Shown here: piece by piece, positions 22,072 through 31,951 of the stretch
How positions within the stretch are numbered: position 1 is the stretch's first letter
Layout of the letters: each line of letters starts with the position of its first letter
From: Uranotaenia lowii
Taxonomy: Eukaryota > Arthropoda > Insecta > Diptera > Culicidae
Direction of reading: 5' to 3'
NCBI RefSeq assembly: GCF_029784155.1
Contig: NC_073692.1
Span: forward strand, 418,558,352 to 418,622,351
Length of the DNA: 64,000 bases
Notes under the pieces: model-generated
What the model saw: the letters and a program-made list of their open reading frames with translations, nothing else
The model's database searches: none
What the model was told of the DNA's origin: nothing
Position numbers and translations under genes: made by a program

Positions 22072-22520
22072 TTCTGACACTTAAGACCTGAGACCTGAGA
22101 CCTGAGACTTGAGACACAAGACCTGGACTTGAAAATGTAGACTAGAGACATGAGACCTGAGACTTTAGACATGACACCTGATACCTAAGTCCAGGGACCT
22201 GACACCTGAGACATGAAACCTGAGACTTGAAGAATGAGACCAAAGACATGGGACATTAGACCTAAGACCTGAGACTAGAAACCTAAGACATAAAACACGA
22301 GACCTAAGACATGAGACATGGGACATGAGACTTGAGACTTAAGACATGACACCTGAGACCAGAGACCTGAGACATGAGACATGAGACAAGAGGCATGAGA
22401 CATGAGATATGAGACCTGAGACCTGAGACATGAGACATGAGACATAAGACATGAGACCTGAGGTATGAGACAAGAGCCATGAAAGATTAGACCTGAGACA
22501 TGAGACTTTAGACCTGAGAC
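22072..22520. repeat. Degenerate (GAGACCTGA)n array
   Basis: Irregular 7-10 bp units of the type GAGACCTGA or GAGACATGA on the plus strand. The complementary array (TCAGGTCTC)n lies at 24952-25258. Together these are the outer parts of the palindrome arms. Confidence 0.9.
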
Positions 22521-23702
22521 AAGCTACTAGTGTTATTACCGCGAAAAATTATATAAGCTTCGATTACAACTTGCGACCCCTCTAGTGAAAGGGTTTGACT
22601 TGTAGGTGACGAAAAACAGTGTCGCGAAATCGCTAGTCCAAGCTACTAGTGTTAGTACCGCGAGAAATTAGTTAAGCTCCGATTTAGACTTGCGACCCAT
22701 CTAGTGAAAGGGTTTGACTTGTTGGTGACGAAAAACAGTGTCGCGAAATCGCTAGTCCAAGCTACTAGTGTTAGTACCGCGAAAAATTAGTTAAGCTCCG
22801 ATTTAGACTTGCGACCCCTCTAGTGAAAGGGTTTGACTTGTAGGTGACGAAAAACAGTGTCGCGAAATCGCTAGTCCAAGCTACTAGTGTTAGTACCGCG
22901 AGAAATTAGTTAAGCTCCGATTTAGACTTGCGACCCATCTAGTGAAAGGGTTTGACTTGTTGGTGACGAAAAACAGTGTCGCGAAATCGCTAGTCCAAGC
23001 TACTAGTGTTAGTACCGCGAGAAATTAGTTAAGCTCCGATTTCAACTTTCGACCAGTCAAGTGAAAGGGTTTGACTTGTAGTTGACGAAAAATAGTGTCG
23101 CGACTTCGCTAGTACAAGCTACTAGTTTTAGTACCGCGAGAAATTAGTTAAGCTCCGATTTAGACTTGCGACCCCTCTAGTAAAAGGGTTTGACTTGTAG
23201 GTGGCGAAAAACAATGTCGCGAAATCGCTAGTCCAAACTACTAGTGTTAGTACCGCGAGAAATTAGTTTAGCTCCGATTTCAACTTTCGACCGGTCAAGT
23301 GAAAGGGTTTGACTTGTAGTTGACGAAAAATAGTGTCGCGACTTCGCTAGTACAAGCTACTAGTGTAAGTACCGCGAGAAACTAGTTAAGCTCCGATTTC
23401 AACTTGCTACCCCTCTAGTGAAAGGGTTTGACTTGTAGGTGGCGAAAAACAATGTCGCGAAATCGCTAGTCCAAACTACTAGTGTTAGTACCGCGAAAAA
23501 TTAGTTTAGCTACGATTTCAACTTTCGACCGGTCAAGTGAAAGGGTTTGACTTGTAGGTAACGAAAAATAGTATCGCGAGTTCGCTAGTACAAGCTACTA
23601 GGATTAGTACCGCGCAAAATTAGTTAAACTCCGATTTAGACTTGCGACCCCTCTAGTGAAAGGGTTTGACTTGTAGATGATGAAAAATAGAGTTGCGACT
23701 AA
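22521..23702. repeat. 119-bp satellite array, forward arm
   Basis: About 10 head-to-tail units of 119 bp (starts at 22521, 22640, 22759 and so on), each beginning AAGCTACTAGTGTTAGTACC and containing CGAAAAACAGTGTCGCG. The first five units are the most alike; later units show alternating variants (GACCGGTCAAG against GACCCCTCTAG), hinting at a two-unit higher-order pattern. Confidence 0.95.
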
Positions 23703-24951
23703 AGGGTCGCAGGTTGAAATCGGAGCTTAACTAATTTCTCGCGGTACTAATCCTAGTAGCTTGTACTAGCGAAGTCGCGACACTATTTTTCGTCATCTAC
23801 AAAGCAAACCCTTTTACTAGAGGGGTCGCAAGTCTTAATCGGAGCTTAACTAATTTCTCGCGGTACTAATCCTAGTAGCTTGTACTAGCGAAGTCACGAC
23901 ACTATTTTTCGTCACCTACAAGTCAAACCCTTTCATTTGACCGGTCGAAAGTTGAAATCGGAGCTAAACTTATTTCTCGTGGTACTAACACTAGTAGCTT
24001 GTACTAGCGAAGTCGCGACACTATTTTTCGTCATCTACAAGTCAAACCCTTTTACTAGAGCGGTCGCAAGTTGAAATCGGAGCTTAACTAGTTTCTCGCG
24101 GTACTAATCCTAGTAGCTTGTACTAGCGAAATCGCGACATTGTTTTTCGTCACCAACAAGTCAAACCCTTTCATTAGAGAGGTCGCAAGTTTAAATCGGA
24201 GCTTAACTAGTTTCTCGCGGTACTAAAACTAGTAGCTTGTACTAGCGAAGTCGCGACAATGTTTTTCGTCATCTACAAGTCAAACCCTTTTACTAGAGGG
24301 GTCGAAAGTTGAAATCGGAGCTTAACTAATTTTTCGCGGTACTAACACTAGTAGCTTGTACTAGCGAAGTCGCGACACTATTTTCCATCACCTACAAGTC
24401 AAACCCTTCTACTAGAGGGGTCGCAAGTCTTAATCGGAGCTAAACTAATTTCTCGCGGTACTAATCCTAGTAGCTTGTACTAGCGAAGTCACGACAATGT
24501 TTTTCGTCATCTACAAGTCAAACCCTTTCATTAGAGGGGTCGCAAGTATAAATCGGAGCTTAACTAGTTTCTCGCGGTACTAACACTAGTAGCTTGTACT
24601 AGCGAAGTCGCGACAATGTTTTTCGTCATCTACAAGTCAAACCCTTTTACTAGAGGGGTCGAAAGTTGAAATCGGAGCTAAACTAATTTCTCGCGGTACT
24701 AACACTAGTAGCTTGTACTAGCGAAGTCGCGACAATGTTTTTCGTCATCTACAAGTCAAACCCTTTCATTAGAGGGGTCGCAAGTATAAATCGGAGTTTT
24801 ACTAGTTTCTCGCGGTACTAACACTAGTAGCTTGTACTAGCGAAGTCGCGACACTATTTTTCGTCATCTACAAGTCAAAACCTTTCATTAGAGGGGTCGC
24901 ATGTAGAAATCGAGGCTAAATTTGTTTCTCGCGGTACTAATTCTAGTAGCT
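23703..24951. repeat. 119-bp satellite array, inverted arm
   Basis: About 10-11 units of the same satellite in reverse orientation (CTAGTAGCTTGTACTAGCGA recurs every ~119 bp from 23752 to 24829, with a last partial unit at 24948). The turn-round point is at about 23700, giving two arms of nearly equal length with almost no spacer. Confidence 0.95.
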
Positions 24952-25258
24952 TGTCTCCGGTCGCAGGTCCAAAGTCTCATGTCTCAGGTCTCAGGCCTCA
25001 TGTTTCATGGCTCTTGTCTCTTGCCTCAGGTCTCATGTCTTATGTCTCATGCTGAGGTCTCAAGTCTAATATCCCTTGTCTCAGCTTCCAGGTCTCAGGT
25101 CTCATGTCTTATTTCTAATGTTTCATGTCTCAGGTCTCATGTCTCAGGTCTCAGGTCTCAGGTCTCAGGTCTCAGGTCTCAGGTCTCAGGTCTCAGGTCT
25201 CAAGTCCCAGGTCTCAGGTCTCAGGTCCCAGGTCTTAGGTCTCGAGTATCATGTTCTT
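24952..25258. repeat. (TCAGGTCTC)n array
   Basis: Complement of the array at 22072-22520. The segment 25125-25200 is an almost pure 7-bp (AGGTCTC) repeat, more homogeneous than its partner arm. Spurious Ser-Gln-Val-Ser-Gly-Leu peptides result from it. Confidence 0.92.
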
Positions 25259-26448
25259 AGTCTAAGAGATAAGATTTTTCCAACTTCAAAAAGATTCTAA
25301 GTGTTTTCCTTTGAAAAGGACTTAGAATATTTTCTCTCAAAAACCGTGTTAATTCGCGAAAACCGTGTAAAAAAAAACCGTGTTAATTCCCGAAAACCGT
25401 GTAAAAAAAGCCGTGTAAAAAAAAAACCGCGTAAAAAAAAACCGTGTAAAAAAAAACCTAGGTGTACACCGAAAAAATATAGAATTTTTTTGCAGATTTT
25501 TTAGGTGAAGATCAGATACTTGTTTTTTTTAACAGGAAATATTTTTCCTAAAGAATCAATACCATAATGAAAATCCTGTTTGAATTTTTTTCAAATATAA
25601 TTAGGAATATTATGCATAAAGCAAAACATAGAAAATTCTTCTTTATATCTACGATTTTCAGCTGAATTGTGTGTACAAACTTCTTCTGATTAAAAAAAAA
25701 TTAAATCTGGAAATTGACAAGCAAATTTTTATGTTCATGTTCTCTTGAGTTCTTTTACAATTTTATGTTGATTGAAAAACTCGTTCACTCATTCCTGAAT
25801 TTCAAATCTTAATACTGAACCTGAATTAAAAAATTGAACTGTTTCCAAATTTCTATACCATTTCTGAAGTGTACAAAAATACGATTTCCGAATCTAAATT
25901 TCAGATCAGAATTTTATGAGCCAAGTTTCAGAGTTATCATTCATGAATCTTTTATTTAAATTATGCATCGCTGGTTTAATATTAATTCATTTTTTCAATT
26001 ATTTATTTTTAATCTGTATTGTGAATCAGAATTAAAATGATGAATCTGAATCTGAGTTTTCAATTTTGGATCGCCACTTAGAAGCTTTTAAAGTTTAAAT
26101 GTTGTTTTAGAATAAAGTTTGAGAACTTCGATTTAAAATGTAAAACAAAATTCTTCTTTTTTCATATTCGGAAAATGATTATCAAAATATTGAAAACACA
26201 AATGATTTTCGAAAAACATGATTCAAATTTGATATGAAATGCAAACCCGAATCAGGATTTCAAAGCAGCTTTTCATTCTTAATTTCTAATGATTATTCGA
26301 ACTGAAAATGAAGAAACCTGAATTTGATACATAATCAGAAATACGAAAATATTTAGAAATTAAAATTTTGGTTATGGGAATAAAGAATCAAAATCTCCAA
26401 AATGAGTTTAATTTAAAATTTAATATTCAGACCTGAATTTCTATTATA
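25259..26448. other. No gene seen; right-hand ACCGTGT array at its start
   Basis: Starts with the second ACCGTGT/TTAATTCCCG array (about 25339-25457), then continues as AT-rich non-coding DNA inside the hAT-type element. Confidence 0.5.
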
Positions 26449-26859
26449 AGGTTGCAAGATTGTCCGACAAATAATATAAATATGCCCGGATATTTAATAT
26501 AAAATTTGGAAAAAAAATCCGGTCTGACCCGGTTGCCCAGATTTCATCTGAAAAGCCGGGTTTGTTCTCATTTCAATTTTAAATCAAACTTTAAAAAACA
26601 AATTGAGTTAAAAAATATTTTTTATTCATGCGTCCAAACGTTTTGAAGCAAGTTTAAAAAAAAATCAGGAAAGGTTTTTTCAAATCTTTTTTTCATGATT
26701 TTTGATGAGCAATTCCTAACTTTTGATCTGTATTGCCCGATATTGCCTGGATTTTGGTAGAAAATTTTGAAATCAAATACCCGGATTTTGCCTAGTTTTT
26801 ACATACAACAGCCCGGATTTGTTCGGGCCGGATACGTGGTGAAAAAAATCTGACAACCT
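26449..26859. mobile_element. 411-bp MITE with TA duplication
   Basis: Ends AGGTTGCAAGATT (26449) and, in reverse, AGGTTGTCAGATT (26859) form an imperfect inverted repeat, with TA on each side (26447-26448 and 26860-26861). The interior is rich in CCCGGAT/ATCCGGGC motifs. The TA target suggests mobilisation by a Tc1/mariner-type transposase. Nested within the hAT-type element. Confidence 0.75.
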
Positions 26860-27341
26860 TAGTTTATGAACAAGTGAGAAAATTTTGAAAAACTGTAGCA
26901 AAATTTTGAATTTGGGATGGGTTTTTGAGATTTTGGAATTAATTTTTAGTCTAGATTGTTTTTCATGAATAGACTTGCTCTATTATCATAATTTGATTAT
27001 GGATTTAAAATTTTGAGTGTAGAGTAGAATACCTCGCTTGCTTTTTTGGACCCTCATGGGGGGGGGTTTAACCCCCAAAACCCCCCCCGTTCCTACGGCC
27101 ATGGAACTTAGATTTTATGTAGTTTTTTCGATTGTGGAAATTACTGAAAATTATTGTTACCTATTTTTCAAGTTTTGTTTTGATAATTAATAACGTGTCA
27201 ATTTCTCAAAGATTAAAAAACGTAAGATCTTACAAGGGGGGGAGGGGGGGTTTTGAAAAATCTTACTTTGTCTTACCAGGGGGGGAGGGAGGGTTGAAAA
27301 TTTCCAAAATCGTGCTTACGTAATTAGTGAACGGCCCCTAA

Positions 27342-28000
27342 GCTCTGTTGAAGCAATACGCTCAATACGACCGGGAAAGCACTCGCCGTTCTTCCTCGAG
27401 AAGATACGGGATATTTTGAGAGCTTTAACAAGACGTCGCTTTTCCATCATCTTTGTTTTGGTTCCCTCGCATTGTTCGATAGCGGGTAATGAGAAGGCAG
27501 ACGCTCTGGCAAAGGTGGGGGCGACGGAAGGCGACACGTACCAACGTGATATCGTCTTCAATGAATTTTACTTCTTGGTTCGAAGAAACTCTCTTGTCAA
27601 CTGGCAGCGCAAATGGGACGAGGATGAGTTGGGTCGGTGGCTCCATTCGATTGTCCCAAGGGTAAGCCTTAAACCATGGTTTAATAGGTTGGACCTGAGT
27701 CGGGATTTTATTCGTATATTTTCCCGTTTCATGTCCAATCATTATTCCTTAGGCGCGGTACTCTATCGTGTAAATATTGCTGGCAGCAATTTATGTAGTT
27801 GTGGCCAAGGTTACCATGACATTGAGCATATTGTTTGGTCGTGTGAGTCCCACCTTGTCGCCAGATCGAATCTTATTGACTCCCTTCGGGCCCGAGGGAA
27901 ACCACCTAACGTTCCAGTGAGAGATGTGTTAGCAGTGATAGACTTGGACTACATGTTTGAAATCTATCTTTTTCTAAAAGCTATCGATCTCCACCTGTAA
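27342..28000 (+). pseudogene. I-clade ORF2, 3' part: end of RNase H and tail domain
   Basis: Continues the RNase H domain in phase after the TAA insert: SSVEAIRS, then IIFVLVPSHCSIAGNEKADALAK, with the final catalytic Asp in the EKAD motif. The C-terminal tail contains the Cys/His motif CSCGQGYHDIEHIVWSC typical of the 3' ends of these polyproteins. It stops with TAA at 27998-28000. It was part of one protein with the 18570-20282 segment before the insertion. Confidence 0.88.
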
Positions 28001-28149
28001 TCTTTTTTATTTTCAAATTTCCCTTTCTGTTTTCTTTTGTCTCTCAAAACTGTAAGTCTTAAGCAATCAATTGTTAAAATCAAAGCGAGTTTGGCTCCTT
28101 CAAACCTACTGGTACGAGCCGTTTCAAATAAATAATTGTTAAAAAAAAA
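28001..28149 (+). other. 3' UTR and tail of the I-clade element
   Basis: A short 3' UTR with AATAAATAATTG just before a run of nine A residues marks the 3' end of the retrotransposon. Sequence after about 28150 no longer resembles the element. Confidence 0.7.
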
Positions 28150-30905
28150 GGCTCTCTGAATTTTGGAAAAAAAAGTTGGCTACCCTGTCTAGAGCACGTA
28201 GGTCGGAAGGAAGTGTGGTGCTCTACAAATCACGGACCAACCATGCTTCCGGTCACACTTTTGATTTAAAATATGATGACACCAGTGCTGAACCATTCCA
28301 TGTTTTAAGCCCTTGAATTTTTTGTGCCATCATGAATACTTCCATGTTTTAAGCCCTTGAATTCTGGGCACAAAAACAATCTTTAAGGCGTTGTCTTTAT
28401 AAACATATGTCCACCTGAAAACCACTGCATAGCTTGTGAAAAATTGATACATTTCAAGCTGTTTGATGTTTTCAATTAAATATTTAATAAAGGTACCAAA
28501 ACGAAAATTAGTCGTTGTACGTAAATCTGCATTGATTTTTGTGATTTCAAAGTGAATTTCCAAAGTTTAATATGATGAATGAAAGTAGTTATTTTTCATC
28601 TTATAATTTCATGAATTGGATCCATTGCTCTAAAATAAATAAGTATGAAGTTTCACATTAGAACGATTGCTTGGGAACAGGAACGTATGGTAATCGGATA
28701 CTGTGACACAATTTTTCAATGTAAAAACACTTTTTTAGCTTTTAACTGTTAGCATATTACTAGGCATTATCATTCTTATCATTGTGTTCTAGTCCATAAC
28801 GTCTTCCAAATAAAACTGGAACTTCTGATAGAAGCATTTATCAGAGTTGTGTTGATATTCAGTACTCTATAAGATTTCAAATAATTTTAAATGCATCCAA
28901 ATTTCAATTTGCAGTTTTGAAACCTCAAATTCAACAGACATTTTGAATCTCATTTTATCCGAGCAATTTATGCTTTTGAAAATACAAATAATTTTTTCGG
29001 CATGAATTCCTAAGTTAATGGTCAATTAAGTTTTTTCCATTGAAAGATTTTTTTTTTAACGGATGCAGTAGAGGGTTGAACAAACATATAAAATCCTTAC
29101 TACCTTTTCTATTTTCAATATTCCTTTGTTCTATTTCTCACTCGTATTCTTTATTTAAAACCCGCGTTCAATTGATGAATAGAAATCCTCTTAAACTTAG
29201 AAAATTGGTTCACATGTAAGACTTTAACTCACAATTACCAGTTCAACCATTCAGGGCAAAAAACTCTCCCAAAAGCCTCTTGCCAACATGTGAAAAATAA
29301 TTTGATCCAAATTTGGAGCCGAGCTACGAGACTGCCTTTCTTGGAGAAGGGACGATGGAAGGTTTCAGGTTGACTGGTAGTAAGACGGTAGCTAGCGACG
29401 AATAAATCCTTTCGAAAGTAAATTGGCTTCATTTGAGACTTCTCGGTAAGTATGATTTCATAACGACCGGTTTCGATGGGATGTGGATCTAAATTCTACT
29501 CGAAACTGGAAACCAACTTCGACAGGTTGAAATTTTGCGGTTCCTAGTTTCTGAAACTAGATTATTTCACAGTTTATGGAAAAATTTTAATTTATAGTTT
29601 TTGTTTCCAAATTTAAAAAAAACTATCAGAAAGAGTCGTTAAAAGATAATTCTTCAAGTTTTCAAAATGATTAAATGAATTAAGAAATTCGATACTGAAC
29701 TAGTCTTATACTAACTCAGCCCTTCCGTCAGCAAAGATTTTCAAAAGATCGGTAAGGAAGTTGAACCCTCATAAGCAGGGACAGCTCAAGTGGAATTAAC
29801 TCCTTTTAGTGAACGGAGCTTTACCTGTATATTTCTATGTATGTGCTGTGAACTTTCAGAGTGTTTTCGCTTATTTGAATGATTCCGCATCAATATTATT
29901 CACTTTGTCTTCAAGTAGTATAGCAATTCTAATTTTCAAATCCAAAGATGGAGAAATTTTCAATGAAATTTTTTATCAAAACATATTGAACTGATTGACA
30001 TTGTATCAAGGAAAGCATTGAAAAGTCTTAGATGCTCTTAGCATCGTCAACTTGTGCAATTATGTTCAAAGTTTATCCAGCCAGAAAAAATATGGTACAA
30101 CTCCTTGTCATAAAATTCCTGGATCCTTCAGAAGAAAAATATTTTTTCAAATTGCTCTAACTATTTGTCCTTTGACCGGTCCAGCATCCGAACTGTGTGT
30201 AAACTGTTCCCTACAGGTATTTTCAATTTAAATATCTTTCCTGTTTCAAGTTTTCCAAACTGCTTCTTTACGAAGTAGCAAGTTCATCTTCAATTGAATG
30301 CTTCCGGTAAAAGCACTTTTGATGAGACATTCATCGTAAGTTATTAGTTTTAAGCCCTCGATGCCCGGAACCCGGAAAGTCAACCCGCAACATCTGTTAC
30401 CAGGAGCGTTCCGGTAAAGTTCGAAAGTTTGCTCTTCCCTTACTTACTGGCAGGCAAATGACCCTCCAGGTGAAGTATCTGATTGGATCAATTTTCCACT
30501 TACGGCGCTACTCACATCTACTTGCACACCATGGTTCAGGAAGTTTTCCTCTGATAAGCATTAGCATAAATCGATAGTCTTCACTATGGCTGATTAGTTT
30601 CATCCGGAGGGGTCACTACTAAATCACGAAATTGATACAAAATAAAAGCGATGTTTTATTTAATTAAATTCAAAATTTAGAGATGGATTAAACACCTCAG
30701 GATTTGAGAAGTGGAAGTGTCAAAATTATCAATTTTTCGTTTCACAAAACACAATTATTTTTTCTTACTTTTTCGATTCATTCCATAAGCATCATTGGTC
30801 AATATGATCAATTTTTCAATCTACGATAAAATCATTAAGATGTAAACTTTTGGCTACCAAATGGTTTATAAAACTTCGGTTTTGCAACCAACATGGCGTT
30901 AGTCA
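28150..30905. other. Unique-looking DNA, no gene seen
   Basis: AT-rich, without recognisable coding motifs. A 22-bp direct duplication (TCCATGTTTTAAGCCCTTGA core) occurs at about 28299 and 28340. The end (about 30840-30905, with CAACATGGCGTTAGT) resembles part of the CTA-flanked element near 42430-42480. Confidence 0.4.
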
Positions 30906-30913
30906 ATTCAAAG

Positions 30914-31943
30914 TAGAGATGTACCGAATAGTGGTATTCGGCGAACGGCCAAATACCGAATATTAACCTTTTCAACTATTCGGCCAAACGAATATTCGGC
31001 CAAATATTCGGTCGAATATTCGGTCGAATATTCTATTGAGTTTTTAATGAAAAAAAAAACTTTAGCGATTATTTCAATGCTTTTTATTTCTTCCATTTTA
31101 ATGTCCCTCGTGTTTTCCAGTCGATTATTTTCAATTAGATAATATTATCGGATGATGTATTTACAACATATTTTTAAGTAGGGATCTTTCTGATTTTTAA
31201 AATGTTACCAATAACTGAAAAGGCATCAAATGACTAGTCGCTTCTAGGGCGTTTATCACCAAATAGATTGCGTTCCTGTGAAATCTGGGACAAAACATGT
31301 CGAAACAGGTGCCAAGCTGTTTGAAATTGCTTCTCGGATATTGAACTAGATGAAGGTCGAATTTGAGCAAAATATCTTTAAAATAGTTGTCGAACAGATA
31401 GATGATCTTTAATCTTAAGCATACCATACTTTCAACCACACGTATCCACACGGCGCGGTCAGGAGGAATTTGAGTTTTTTATTTGATTAAGCAAATAATC
31501 TGAATGAACCCAAGCAAAACTCGGGAAGTTTTAAACAATATCTGGACATCCTGGCCAGATTGCACTTATCTGGATTCTTTACTGGATTTATGGACAAGCC
31601 TGAATATATCCAGAAAATCTGGAATAAACTATAATCGAAGTATAAAGAGAAACCGCTCAGCATTCTCCTGTACGATCTACAGTGAAAGATACGCGGAAAC
31701 ACCTTAGATGTTTTGCTGAAACCATAAGTTTTTGATGATTGTGTTGCTTTTACAACATTTATTTTGGATATTTTATAAATTATCTAAAATTATTTAAAAA
31801 ATTTACAAGTCTGTAGTAGACATTCGGCCTATTCGGCCGAATACTTAGCTCAACTATTCGGTGAGCCGAATATTCGGCTTAACGGTTTTTCGGCGGTATT
31901 CGGCGCCGAATATTCGGCCGACCGAATATTCGGTACATCTCTA
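30914..31943. mobile_element. 1.03-kb hAT-type element, TAGAGATGTACCGAATA ends
   Basis: Ends TAGAGATGTACCGAATA (30914) and the same in reverse (31943), with a perfect 8-bp duplication ATTCAAAG (30906-30913 and 31944-31951). Both subterminal regions (30930-31032 and 31818-31935) are packed with ATTCGGCC/GGCCGAAT motifs, likely transposase-binding repeats. No transposase. A related decayed copy lies at 49834-50520. Confidence 0.93.
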
Positions 31944-31951
31944 ATTCAAAG

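Larger units (their letters stand above)
21891..25458. mobile_element. Element with GGTTTTTTTTTACAC ends around a giant palindrome
   Basis: Perfect 15-bp inverted ends, GGTTTTTTTTTACAC (21891-21905) and its complement (25444-25458), next to TA-containing flanks (TAA at left, TAG at right). Just inside each end lie short arrays of ACCGTGT/TTAATTCCCG motifs in the same orientation. Between them is the inverted pair of 119-bp arrays. No protein is encoded. The size is about 3.57 kb. Whether this moves as a unit is inferred from the ends only. Confidence 0.65.
21335..27103. mobile_element. 5.77-kb hAT-type element with 8-bp duplication
   Basis: The ends CAGGGCCGTAGGA (21335) and, in reverse, CATGGCCGTAGGA (27103) differ at one base. 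They are flanked by the perfect 8-bp duplication GAACTTAG (21327-21334 and 27104-27111), diagnostic of hAT-like transposition. Subterminal runs of G/C occur at both ends. No transposase was found; the interior consists of AT-rich DNA, the palindromic element and a MITE. Confidence 0.9.
20286..27338. mobile_element. 7.05-kb DNA element with TAA duplication, in RNase H
   Basis: The left end GGGGCTGTTCACTAATTACG (20286) is mirrored by the right end GGGGCCGTTCACTAATTACG (in reverse, from 27338), one mismatch in at least 26 bp. TAA stands on both sides (20283-20285 and 27339-27341). Removing the element and one TAA restores the RNase H frame exactly (TDSL to SSVEAIRS). G-rich subterminal tracts occur at both ends. 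A 3-bp TAA duplication fits PIF/Harbinger-type elements, but there is no transposase. Without the hAT insert the element would be about 1.28 kb, a typical non-autonomous size. Confidence 0.9.
17135..28149 (+). mobile_element. I-clade non-LTR retrotransposon copy, interrupted
   Basis: Two overlapping ORFs (gag-like with zinc knuckles; endonuclease-RT-RNase H) and a 3' UTR ending AATAAATAATTGTTAAAAAAAAA at about 28149 identify a non-LTR element. The RNase H domain together with a three-knuckle ORF1 points to the I clade. This copy lost most of its RT domain by an internal deletion near 19955. A 7.05-kb DNA element then split RNase H (20286-27338). Excluding that insert, the copy is about 4 kb. 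Confidence 0.88.

Noticed and set aside
22521..24951. CRISPR-like array because of regularly spaced repeats
   Set aside because: The whole 119-bp unit is repeated without unique spacers, the array inverts in the middle, and the sequence is eukaryotic.
24922..25504. Ser-Gln-Val-Ser-Gly-Leu-Arg repeat protein
   Set aside because: By-product of the (TCAGGTCTC)n arm of the palindrome; the mirrored arm does not encode it.
20286..27338. A transposase hidden in the 7-kb TAA-flanked insert
   Set aside because: All frames over 60 codons inside are repeat-derived or lack DDE motifs; the insert appears wholly non-coding.
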